DNA from: CAZDXB01 sp964509335
GTDB lineage: Bacteria > Bacteroidota > Ignavibacteria > Kapaibacteriales > UBA2268
Assembly: GCA_964509335.1 (NCBI GenBank)
Contig: CAZDXB010000013.1
Location: 19,935 to 83,934 of the forward strand
DNA: 64,000 bases
Direction: 5' to 3'
Below the pieces are notes generated by a model that worked only from the letters and a program-made list of their open reading frames with translations, had not been told where the DNA came from and made no database searches. The position numbers and the translations under genes were made by a program. Every line of letters begins with the position of its first letter. The stretch's first letter is position 1. Positions 1 to 7,595 of this stretch are shown one piece after another.

Positions 1-2
1 CC

Positions 3-875
3 TTGGAACAGAAGACGTTAACCGGCTCGAAATTATCGCCGGAAGACGCTGAAAGAATAATCGAACGCTATCGCGAAATAATCCGAAGGTTTCCCCAAAA
101 CAACCTCGCCAAAGAAGCTCGTTACAGAATAGCTACAATCTCAACTCAATTTCTTGATGACAACGAAACGGCTAAGAAAGAATTAAGCGAAATAATACAT
201 AAATACCCTAACTCCAGCTTAGCCGCGAAAGCGCTTAATTTATTGGCGGAAATAGCCGTTTCCGAAGGAAAGCTCAAAGAAGCGTATAATATTTATAAAA
301 AGACAGAGAAAGAATACGCTAGAATAAACGCTAACGAAAGCATAAAAGCCGAATACGGAATGGCGGAAATCCTGTTTTATCAAAAAGGATTAGATTCGGC
401 GCAAAACTCGTTCGCAAGACTGGCTTCCAACACCGACTCGGACGTAGCCAACGACGCTCTGGAAAAAGCCGTCTTAATAGACGACAACAAGGATATGATA
501 AAAGCGTTAAATACTTACGCGAAAGCCGAACTAAACAAAAGACAAAATAAAATAGACTCGGCGTTGAAGCTATATCTATATTCCGCCGATTTAGGCGAAG
601 GAAAGGACTTAGCCGAAAGAAGCCTTCTCGACGCGGCTAAGCTGTATTACAAAAAAGCCGACTACGAAAGCGGTTTGAAGAGCTTAAACCGACTGCTCGA
701 AAACTACCCTAAATCCATCTACAAAGACGAAGCTTTGCTGTTAATAAGTCAGTTTCATGAAAAACAAAAAGATAAGGAATCGGCGATAAATGCCCTGACT
801 CAATTAATTACCGAATATCCCAATTCGATATATTTGGAAGAAGCCAGACAAAAAATCAGAAAGTTAAGGGATTAA
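3..875 (+). CDS. TPR-repeat protein, 5' end outside the window
   Basis: The reading frame is open to the left edge of the window, so the TTG at position 3 is probably an internal Leu codon and the gene is truncated. About 290 residues are visible. They form tandem amphipathic helix pairs of the tetratricopeptide type, for example 'RFPQNNLAKEARYRIA', 'KYPNSSLAAKALNLLAE' and 'NYPKSIYKDEALLLIS'. Each shows the Y/F-P-(N/K)-S...A pattern typical of TPRs in BamD, YbgF and gliding-motility proteins. No enzymatic motif is visible. It is likely a scaffold or envelope-assembly protein, but the N-terminus that would show a signal peptide or lipobox is missing. The stop is TAA, with no clear terminator after it. 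Confidence 0.75.
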   Translation: MEQKTLTGSKLSPEDAERIIERYREIIRRFPQNNLAKEARYRIATISTQFLDDNETAKKELSEIIHKYPNSSLAAKALNLLAEIAVSEGKLKEAYNIYKKTEKEYARINANESIKAEYGMAEILFYQKGLDSAQNSFARLASNTDSDVANDALEKAVLIDDNKDMIKALNTYAKAELNKRQNKIDSALKLYLYSADLGEGKDLAERSLLDAAKLYYKKADYESGLKSLNRLLENYPKSIYKDEALLLISQFHEKQKDKESAINALTQLITEYPNSIYLEEARQKIRKLRD

Positions 876-1012
876 AGACTGATTCATAAGTAATATTAAG
901 AGCTTTTCTAATATTTTGGGAGAGGGGAGGGGGGCAAAAATCTTAATTACAGAAGTCTCGCTTCCTTAGGATGACCTCTATGCGTCATTGAGGTTGCCTC
1001 AAAGCTCGCCTG
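876..1012. other. Intergenic stretch with a degenerate REP-like sequence
   Basis: No gene is visible. The segment holds a purine-rich run (gggagaggggaggggggc, near 920-937) followed by a stretch at about 950-995 resembling decayed dispersed palindromic repeats ('ctcgcttccttaggatgacc', then 'gtcattgagg'). I see no intact hairpin. This is a weak, similarity-by-eye remark. Confidence 0.25.
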
Positions 1013-1372
1013 TTACTCCTCCCAAGGTAAATTAACCTCGATTTGTTTGCTTTTGTCTATATCGTCGATAGGTATTTTCGGGCTTATTTTGCGCGAAAGA
1101 TAAGCCATTACCGGCTCTATTTGGGATTTGGGGACGTCCGCCCAAGAAACTTTTAGGCCGTATTTCGAGAAGGCTTGAATGGCGAGTTCTTCTCGTTCTT
1201 TCTCTAATTCGTCCCTGATTTTTCCGCCGCCTATTTTTACCACTACGTTAGCTTGCAAACGATACCAAATTATATAAACCCCTTTAGACCATTTAACATA
1301 TCTATGGTCTAAATCTAATTTGTTCAATTCGCACCACACGTCTTTTTTACATTTGTACCATTCAAGTTCCAT
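1013..1372 (-). CDS. Small GIY-YIG-like domain protein
   Basis: A 119-residue protein with no signal peptide. The middle follows the GIY-YIG nuclease layout: 'GVYIIWY' (residues 31-37) for the GIY strand, 'VKIGGG' (45-50) in place of YIG, an Arg two residues later in 'KIRDEL', and a downstream acidic residue in 'QIEPVMAYLSRKISPKI' (85-100). That last segment matches the catalytic Glu and the 'E..LI....P..N' helix. The second signature is changed (VKIG), so nuclease activity is uncertain. Many proteins of this kind are uncharacterised single-domain members. It stands alone between rsmE and the TPR gene. The family call rests on motif order only. Confidence 0.5.
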   Translation of the reverse strand: MELEWYKCKKDVWCELNKLDLDHRYVKWSKGVYIIWYRLQANVVVKIGGGKIRDELEKEREELAIQAFSKYGLKVSWADVPKSQIEPVMAYLSRKISPKIPIDDIDKSKQIEVNLPWEE

Positions 1373-1432
1373 AAACTAATCCCGCAAAATTATTACATAT
1401 CGATACAAATTTAGCAAACAATATACCAAATA

Positions 1433-2131
1433 TTATCGGATAAACGAGGAAATTATTGAAAGCGCGGAAACCGCGGCTGTCTCGGTTCTCAATCTCCTCG
1501 CGCTTAAACGCCAAAGAGACAACTTTTCGTTCGCTTTCAATCTGCTAAGTTCTTCCGGCGAAAAGCCGCCCTCGGGTCCGACTAAAACGAGAATGTCGTC
1601 TCGGATATTTTTTATATCCGGCTCGAAGCCTTCGGCGTCCGCTAAAACTATGTTTGGAAATTTATCGAATTTCTTCTCGACTTTGTCGATTTTAATCGGC
1701 GAGTGAAAAATTGGGATTCTCGAACGCATAGATTGCTTAATCGCCGCTATAGATTTCGCGCGCAATCTGTAGAGATTAACTTCTTTTTTCTGACTCCGTT
1801 CCGTTATCAAGGGAAATATCTCCGAAACGCCTAATTCTATCGCTTTTTCGACGGCGAATTCAAATCGATTCCTATCTTTCAAAATTCCAATAGCCAAAGC
1901 TATTTTTACCGAAGGCTCGCCGAATTCTTCGTAAAATTCAGTAATTCTAGCTCTCGTTCGACCTTTGTCGATTTCATCGACAACCGCTTTCGCCGCCAAG
2001 CCTTCGCCGTTTACGACAAAAAAAGAATCGCCGGCTTTTAAGCGCAAAGCTTTTAAGTGCTTGGCTTCTTCGCCGGCGATTCTAACTATAGTATCAGATT
2101 TACTTAATTCTCGACTATACAAACATTCCAT
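1433..2131 (-). CDS. rsmE: 16S rRNA m3U1498 methyltransferase RsmE
   Basis: A SPOUT-family methyltransferase of 232 residues, the usual length. It methylates N3 of U1498 in 16S rRNA using S-adenosylmethionine. The N-terminal PUA-like part includes 'EAKHLKALRLKAGD'. The C-terminal knot shows the diagnostic 'LVGPEGGFSPEEL' and 'LRTETAAVSAL', which form the SAM pocket. 'IGILKDRNRFEFAVEKAIELGV' is the family's central helix. The ATG overlaps the stop of the upstream gene by one base (TAATG), which suggests translational coupling to the secreted Asp-box protein before it. Confidence 0.95.
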   Translation of the reverse strand: MECLYSRELSKSDTIVRIAGEEAKHLKALRLKAGDSFFVVNGEGLAAKAVVDEIDKGRTRARITEFYEEFGEPSVKIALAIGILKDRNRFEFAVEKAIELGVSEIFPLITERSQKKEVNLYRLRAKSIAAIKQSMRSRIPIFHSPIKIDKVEKKFDKFPNIVLADAEGFEPDIKNIRDDILVLVGPEGGFSPEELSRLKANEKLSLWRLSARRLRTETAAVSALSIISSFIR

Positions 2132-4056
2132 TATCTCGATACAATTAGTTTTTTAACGGCGTAACCTAAATACGAATCGACCAAAACGAAATATTCTCCG
2201 CCCGGCAAATCCGATACGTTCAATTTAACTTCGTTCGAGCCAAACGCCAAATTTTTATTTAGCTCTTTCACGATTTCGCCGTTAATATTATATAAGTTCA
2301 CCGTTACGTCGCTCGCTCGCTCAAGGTAAACGCTCAAGTTAACCAAGTCGTTGGCGGGATTGGGCGTTATTTCGCTTAAACGAATTCGCCCGTCCAATTG
2401 CGATATTCTATCTACGCCAGACGGATTTTCTTCAATCGGAACGAAAGCCGCGTAAACGTTCAAGTCTCCGTCGCCGCTTCTTCCGTCAGCCCACACGGGT
2501 ATAGCGTATCCTTTCGTCGTCAGCAAAGCGTTGTATTCTCCAATTCCGAAATCACTGTTCATCTCGCCCACAGTGTTAAAATCGGTAGGCTGAGTCGTAA
2601 CCTTGAAATTCTCTCTGAAATATTCTCCTCCGTTAAATGAATACGCCATATAATAATCGGTTTCCGCGTCCGCCACGTCGTTTCTTCTGTCGTACCAAGC
2701 TAAAACGACTACGCCGTTCGGATTAACGTCAACCGTCGAGTAAAATTGACAATTGCGTTTTTCTTTCATATCGTTGTTTACAACGTAAGGAGAGTTCCAA
2801 GTTTCGCCGCCGTCGGTGGAACTTGTAAAGTAAATGTCCAAACCGTTCTCGTCGTTTCCTTCCAAACCGACTGCCGTAAAGGTTACGTATATATTGCCGG
2901 AATGGTTTCCGTTCGACTTATCGATTTTCATTTGCGGGCAAGGATACAGCCTGTCGGGATTCAATCCTTTGAATTCTTCGTATTGGTCTCCCGGTATCAT
3001 CTTGCCGCCGGCGAAGTAGAAATCGCATATCTTAGTCTCGGGAGCGAAAGTTCTGCCTCCGTCGGTAGAAACTGTGTGGTATAGCGAATTTTGCTCGTTA
3101 TCCACCGTCCCCCAGAATACTACGTGCACGTCTCCGTCCAAATCCACGTCTATTTGCGTAAACTGCGCCACTGCGTAATCGTTTTTATTCGCTATCGCCG
3201 GTTCGTCCGTGAATACGGAAGAGTCGGGACTCTTGCGATAAACTTGCATCTCGTAGCCGCCGGTTTCGCTCATACTCGTCAAAGACAAATAAACAGTGTT
3301 TCTATACTCCGAATTTGAACGGTCAACAGCCATCCATTGCTTATCGTAGAAGTTCGTTAATCCGTATGTTTGATTTTGCTGGAACTTCGCTTGTGTATAT
3401 GCTATATACTCGTCGTCTTCTCTTTGCCAATCGCCGCCGCCGTTCTCGGAATACGCCCAGTGCATCGAATTATAAGTCGAATCTGGCATCATTCCGCTCA
3501 TCTTCATCGACATATATATCCAAGACATATAAGCCGTGCCCTCGTTGTCGAACACTAATATAGGGTCTCCGCCGCCGGCGGGCATCAGGTCTTCTCTTTT
3601 CAACTTGTTTTTAAACTCGCTTTTCGCCCAAGTCTCGCCGAAATCGGTCGTATAATATACGGGGCAAAGCATCATCTCGCTTATATCGCCGCCGTACATA
3701 GCGTTCTGGTTCATCCTAATAGGACTAATAATTATATTATTAGAATCGGTTGGATTAATCGCGGCGTGAATCTCCGATTCGGGAAGTTCGTCTTCGGAAA
3801 CCGAAGTTTCTCTATTGCCCAAAACTTTGCTTTTCGATTCTTTTTTCTCGAATTTCTTGAACGAACCGATTTTTCCCGTTTTCTGATATTCAATGGCTTC
3901 TTCCGGAGTTATCTTGAATTTCTCCTCTATCATAAATTCAATTCCTGGATTTTTCTCGGCTTCTTCGCTTTCTTGCGCGAAACCTAACGAACTCACAGTT
4001 ACCGATAAAACAACCGCCAAAATCAACAGCTTATAGAATCTCTCAAAATACTTCAT
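2131..4056 (-). CDS. Secreted Asp-box (sialidase-like propeller) protein with T9SS sorting domain
   Basis: A 641-residue protein with an N-terminal signal peptide (basic start, hydrophobic core 'LLILAVVLSVTVSSLGFA'). The central region carries at least five Asp-box/BNR-like motifs: 'TTDFGETWAK', 'YSENGGGDWQ', 'STDGGRTFAP', 'STDGGETWNS' and 'YSFNGGEYF'. These are typical of six-bladed beta-propellers, as in sialidases. Sialidase catalytic residues were not identified, so glycosidase activity is not claimed. The last ~75 residues ('ITPNPANDLVNLSVYLER' to 'KKLIVSR') are a type A T9SS C-terminal sorting domain, predicting outer-membrane translocation and cleavage or anchoring. A clear Shine-Dalgarno (ggagg, 9 bases upstream) supports the ATG. 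It is the first gene of a pair with rsmE. Confidence 0.85.
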   Translation of the reverse strand: MKYFERFYKLLILAVVLSVTVSSLGFAQESEEAEKNPGIEFMIEEKFKITPEEAIEYQKTGKIGSFKKFEKKESKSKVLGNRETSVSEDELPESEIHAAINPTDSNNIIISPIRMNQNAMYGGDISEMMLCPVYYTTDFGETWAKSEFKNKLKREDLMPAGGGDPILVFDNEGTAYMSWIYMSMKMSGMMPDSTYNSMHWAYSENGGGDWQREDDEYIAYTQAKFQQNQTYGLTNFYDKQWMAVDRSNSEYRNTVYLSLTSMSETGGYEMQVYRKSPDSSVFTDEPAIANKNDYAVAQFTQIDVDLDGDVHVVFWGTVDNEQNSLYHTVSTDGGRTFAPETKICDFYFAGGKMIPGDQYEEFKGLNPDRLYPCPQMKIDKSNGNHSGNIYVTFTAVGLEGNDENGLDIYFTSSTDGGETWNSPYVVNNDMKEKRNCQFYSTVDVNPNGVVVLAWYDRRNDVADAETDYYMAYSFNGGEYFRENFKVTTQPTDFNTVGEMNSDFGIGEYNALLTTKGYAIPVWADGRSGDGDLNVYAAFVPIEENPSGVDRISQLDGRIRLSEITPNPANDLVNLSVYLERASDVTVNLYNINGEIVKELNKNLAFGSNEVKLNVSDLPGGEYFVLVDSYLGYAVKKLIVSR

Positions 4057-4200
4057 TTTTTACCTCCAAAAATCTAAACAACATTTCTTACTTTATTTTT
4101 TAATTCCGCGAAACTAGTTTCCTTTAATAACAAACTACACAAAATTTGATTTTTTGTTCCAAAAAAATTGAAAAAAGAGTCGATTCGATTTTACAAAACT

Positions 4201-4230
4201 TTTGGTTATTTCGCTTCTAAGATATATTTT
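4201..4230 (+). promoter_or_regulatory. Candidate promoter for pgpH (TTTG-N18-TATATTTT)
   Basis: TTTG at 4201-4204 is followed after 18 bases by TATATTTT at 4223-4230, one mismatch from the Bacteroidota -33/-7 pattern TTTG...TAnnTTTG. It lies 30 bases before the ATG chosen for pgpH. It also lies inside the longer TTG-initiated frame, which argues against the longer start. Confidence 0.5.
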
Positions 4231-4260
4231 TATAAAATACAAAGAAACGGACGATTAGAT

Positions 4261-6492
4261 ATGGCAAAAAAATCCAGTTTTTTTAAAAACTACAACTACA
4301 GACAAACTCTGCAGTATTATCAAGACCAAGAGGAGGACAAAGGCTCTTGGTACGTTAAGATATTAATTTTCTTAACGACTCTTTTGCTGCTAACGTTTTT
4401 CTTTTCCGTTCACTTCGACTTTGAAACCAGCCAGTCGCTCGAATACAAAACTATTCCGGGTTATATGTGGACGGGACCGAAAATCGTAGCCGATTACAAT
4501 TTCCCGATTTTTAAAAACTATAACGAATATCAATCCGAAGTAAACAAAGCTAAAAAACAAACGCCAAAGGCATTTGCCTACGACAAAGACGCCAAGAATA
4601 AATGTTTAAAGAAGTTGCAAAAAATTTACGCCAATCTTTCCTTAATGTGTAAAGACACAGTGGAAATCAATACCGACGAAATTGAAGAATCGATTATCGA
4701 CGAATTCAGAAAAATCAAAGACAAAAACTGCGAAACGAACGTAAAAAAGATATACTACAATCTAGCGGCGTTTATGAAGAAGGTTTACAAATACGGTTTC
4801 ATCGACGTATCCCTATCGTCGATTGAACAACAGGAAATAGCGGCGCATTTCAATCCGAACGTTAAGAAATATTATAAAAAAGAAACCTTAACGGATTTGA
4901 ACAAATTGAACTCTGAAGCCAAAGACTATCTATCCAACATAGTTTCTGAAGAAGCTATGCCGACGGCGTTGGAAATAGTCAACCATCTTAGTTTCCCAAA
5001 TCTTCATTTTTCCAGCGAGCTAACCGACAAGGCTAAAGAAGCCGCCGCCAAATCTGTGCCGCGACACGAAGGAATAGTTCGCAAAGGAGAAGTAATAGTC
5101 GCGAAAGGGCAAGTCGTATCCGAGGAAATTCTTAAAAAACTCTCCTCTTACGAAAAATCTAAGTTGCTAAAAAGCGACGTGGTTTACTCTTTCTGGTCGT
5201 TTCTCGGAGGCTTCCTGCATTCGGGAATCATATACGGACTGCTCCTTATTTATTTATTCTTTATTAGAAAAAGAATTTTCTCCGACAATTTCCAATTGTC
5301 GTTACTTTCTTCGTTGCTAGTGCTGTCGGGCTTTTTGTCTTGGCTTTCCATTACAATTCCGTCCGACTTGCCGATTGAATTGGGGATTTTCATTCCGGCG
5401 TTCGCTATGCTGGCGGCGATAGTATTCGATTCCAGAACGGCTTTCTACACTACTGTAACAATGGCGCTGCTTGTTTCGGGCATTAGAGGAACCGATTACA
5501 GCTCCGGTCTAATCCTCCTATTCGCGGGAGCGATGGCGGCTTACACCGTAAGAGACATACAAAACCGCACCCAAATGTTTCAATCGATTTTCTACGTTTT
5601 CATCGGTTTCTTGATTGGAATAGCCGCGTTCTCACTCGAGCGAACGGCGGAAATAAGCTCGAGCTTAAATCAGATTATGATAGCGGGGCTTAACGCCGTT
5701 GTTTCGCCCTTGTTAACTTTCGGAGCGCTTCTATTGCTCGAACGCTATTCAAATATCACCACCGACCTAAGATTACAAGAATTCGATAAACAAAATCACC
5801 CATTGTTAAATAAACTAAGCGAAGTGGCGACTGGAACTTACCAACACACATTAGCAATAGCGCACCTAGCCGAAAGATGCGCCGGAGCTATTGGAGCGAA
5901 TCCTTTACTCGCTAAAGTCGGGGCTTTGTATCACGACATAGGCAAATTATCAAAACCCGAATATTTCGTCGAAAACCAAATTGAAACCGAAAACAAGCAT
6001 AATCTCTTAACGCCTCAAAAAAGCGCCGAAGCGATAAAACGACACGTTACCGAGGGCATTAAGTTAGCGCACGAATATAATTTGCCGCAAAGAATAATTG
6101 ATTTTATTCCGACTCATCACGGCACGACTTTAATAAAGCACTTTTACGCGACGGCTCTCGAACAAGCCGAAGACCAAAACGAAGTAAAAGAAAAAGATTT
6201 TCGCTATCCCGGTCCTAAACCTTCCAGCAAAGAAACCGCTATCGTTATGATATGCGACTTCTCTGAAGCGATATCTAGACTCGTTGGCAACAATAAAGAA
6301 AAACTTGAAAAAGAAATAGATAAAAACATAAGAGAAAGATTGCTCGACGGTCAATTCGACGAAGGCGATTTAACGCTTAAAGATTTGAAAATAATCAAAG
6401 GCGCTTGCGTTAAAAGCCTTCTGGGCTCGAGCCATAAGCGCGTTGAATATAAGGAGGCGCCGCAAAAGCCAGATTCCGGCAACGCCGACTGA
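4261..6492 (+). CDS. pgpH: 7TM-HD family c-di-AMP phosphodiesterase PgpH
   Basis: A 743-residue membrane protein that hydrolyses cyclic di-AMP in characterised homologues. Order of parts: cytoplasmic N-terminus; one transmembrane helix ('ILIFLTTLLLLTFFFSVHF'); an extracytoplasmic 7TMR-HDED domain of ~260 residues with 'RKGEVIVAKGQVVSEEIL'; a bundle of about seven transmembrane helices; and a C-terminal HD domain. The HD domain shows 'TYQHTLAIAHLAERCA', 'GALYHDIGKLSKPEYF' and 'THHGTTLIKHFY', the metal ligands of HDIG enzymes. The ATG is chosen over an in-frame TTG at 4168 because a candidate promoter (4201-4230) sits between them. The xer gene starts 4 bases after its stop. The cognate cyclase cdaA lies at 17.1-17.9 kb. 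Confidence 0.93.
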   Translation: MAKKSSFFKNYNYRQTLQYYQDQEEDKGSWYVKILIFLTTLLLLTFFFSVHFDFETSQSLEYKTIPGYMWTGPKIVADYNFPIFKNYNEYQSEVNKAKKQTPKAFAYDKDAKNKCLKKLQKIYANLSLMCKDTVEINTDEIEESIIDEFRKIKDKNCETNVKKIYYNLAAFMKKVYKYGFIDVSLSSIEQQEIAAHFNPNVKKYYKKETLTDLNKLNSEAKDYLSNIVSEEAMPTALEIVNHLSFPNLHFSSELTDKAKEAAAKSVPRHEGIVRKGEVIVAKGQVVSEEILKKLSSYEKSKLLKSDVVYSFWSFLGGFLHSGIIYGLLLIYLFFIRKRIFSDNFQLSLLSSLLVLSGFLSWLSITIPSDLPIELGIFIPAFAMLAAIVFDSRTAFYTTVTMALLVSGIRGTDYSSGLILLFAGAMAAYTVRDIQNRTQMFQSIFYVFIGFLIGIAAFSLERTAEISSSLNQIMIAGLNAVVSPLLTFGALLLLERYSNITTDLRLQEFDKQNHPLLNKLSEVATGTYQHTLAIAHLAERCAGAIGANPLLAKVGALYHDIGKLSKPEYFVENQIETENKHNLLTPQKSAEAIKRHVTEGIKLAHEYNLPQRIIDFIPTHHGTTLIKHFYATALEQAEDQNEVKEKDFRYPGPKPSSKETAIVMICDFSEAISRLVGNNKEKLEKEIDKNIRERLLDGQFDEGDLTLKDLKIIKGACVKSLLGSSHKRVEYKEAPQKPDSGNAD

Positions 6493-6496
6493 TAAA

Positions 6497-7432
6497 ATGA
6501 AAAATAGAACAAAAAATATTGAATCCTCCTTGCCTTTCGGCTATAAAAAGGAGATAAACGCCTATATTAACTATATTTCTTTGGAAAGAGGCTTATCCGA
6601 AAACACCAAGCATTCTTACGAAAACGACTTAACCAAGTTCGCCGAATATCTAAACGGCAACTCAAAAGCCGATTACAAAACTTGTTCTCACGAAGATATC
6701 AGCGATTTCCTATCGACGCTAAAAAATATCGGTTTGTCGGCTAACAGCCGTTCGAGATACCTGTCTTCTATCAAAGGCTTTTTCAAATTTCTGCTATCGA
6801 CGGGTAAAATCGAAGCGAACGTCTCGGAAATAGTGGAAACTCCTAAACTGGAAAAGAAACTCCCCGACGCTCTAGATATCCAAGAAGTCGAAAAAATAAT
6901 GGAGCGCCCCGACGTAAAAAAACTAGCCGGCATTAGAGACAGAGCAATCCTTGAAACTTTATACGCTTGCGGCTTAAGAGCCTCCGAACTGCTAAACTTA
7001 AAGCAGAGAAACATACTCTACGAAGCCGAAGCCGTCAGAATTTTCGGCAAAGGCTCAAAAGAACGAATCACTCCTATAGGAAGCTCCGCTTTATATTGGA
7101 TAAACGAATACAAGATAAAAGCGCGCCCCCGTTTCAATAAAAAAGGAACGGCAGACGACGTCTTGTTCCTTAACCAAAGAGGCTCGAAGCTATCCAGAAT
7201 GGGACTCTGGAAAATAATCGCCAAATACGCCGAGATGGCGGATTTGAAAGGACGCGTCCACCCGCACACATTCAGACACTCATTCGCGACGCACTTGCTT
7301 GAAGGCGGCGCGGATTTGAGAGCAGTGCAAGAAATGCTCGGTCATTCGGACATTTCAACGACTCAGATTTATACTCACTTAGACAGAGAATATATAAAGG
7401 AAGCGCACAAAACATTCCATCCGCGAGGATAG
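6497..7432 (+). CDS. xerD: Xer-family tyrosine recombinase (XerC/XerD type)
   Basis: A site-specific recombinase of 311 residues, the standard Xer length, which normally resolves chromosome dimers at dif with FtsK. The N-terminal SAM-like core-binding domain ('YINYISLERGLSENTKHSY') precedes the catalytic domain. Catalytic residues visible are the first Arg in 'ACGLRASELLNL', the 'HTFRHSFATHLLEGG' His-x-x-Arg box, and the tyrosine in 'LGHSDISTTQIYTH'. The ATG at 6497 is preferred to an upstream TTG inside pgpH. It is co-directional with pgpH and 4 bases downstream, so the two are probably co-transcribed. Nothing nearby suggests a mobile element, so it looks like the housekeeping enzyme. XerC versus XerD cannot be settled from this window. 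Confidence 0.88.
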   Translation: MKNRTKNIESSLPFGYKKEINAYINYISLERGLSENTKHSYENDLTKFAEYLNGNSKADYKTCSHEDISDFLSTLKNIGLSANSRSRYLSSIKGFFKFLLSTGKIEANVSEIVETPKLEKKLPDALDIQEVEKIMERPDVKKLAGIRDRAILETLYACGLRASELLNLKQRNILYEAEAVRIFGKGSKERITPIGSSALYWINEYKIKARPRFNKKGTADDVLFLNQRGSKLSRMGLWKIIAKYAEMADLKGRVHPHTFRHSFATHLLEGGADLRAVQEMLGHSDISTTQIYTHLDREYIKEAHKTFHPRG

Positions 7433-7595
7433 TTTTTTTGTTCTTTAGAAATACGTAACTTTGTTTGTAATTTAAAAAAACGTATATTAAAAGGTAAATT
7501 AGATTCAAAAAGAGCCGAAGAAAATATAATCGATAGTAAATCGAAAAAGAATATAAGACGGCGGCTGTAAAACAAGGAATACTCTTAATAACCTG

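Noticed and set aside
2131..4056. True sialidase
   Set aside because: Asp-boxes are present but I could not find the catalytic Arg triad or Tyr/Glu pair, so only the propeller fold is claimed.
4168..4260. Upstream TTG start of PgpH adding 31 residues
   Set aside because: The extension is not family-like and contains a good promoter match; the ATG at 4261 fits better.
6497..7432. Xer-type recombinase as the integrase of a mobile element
   Set aside because: Standard XerC/D length and motifs, housekeeping neighbours, no att duplication or cargo.
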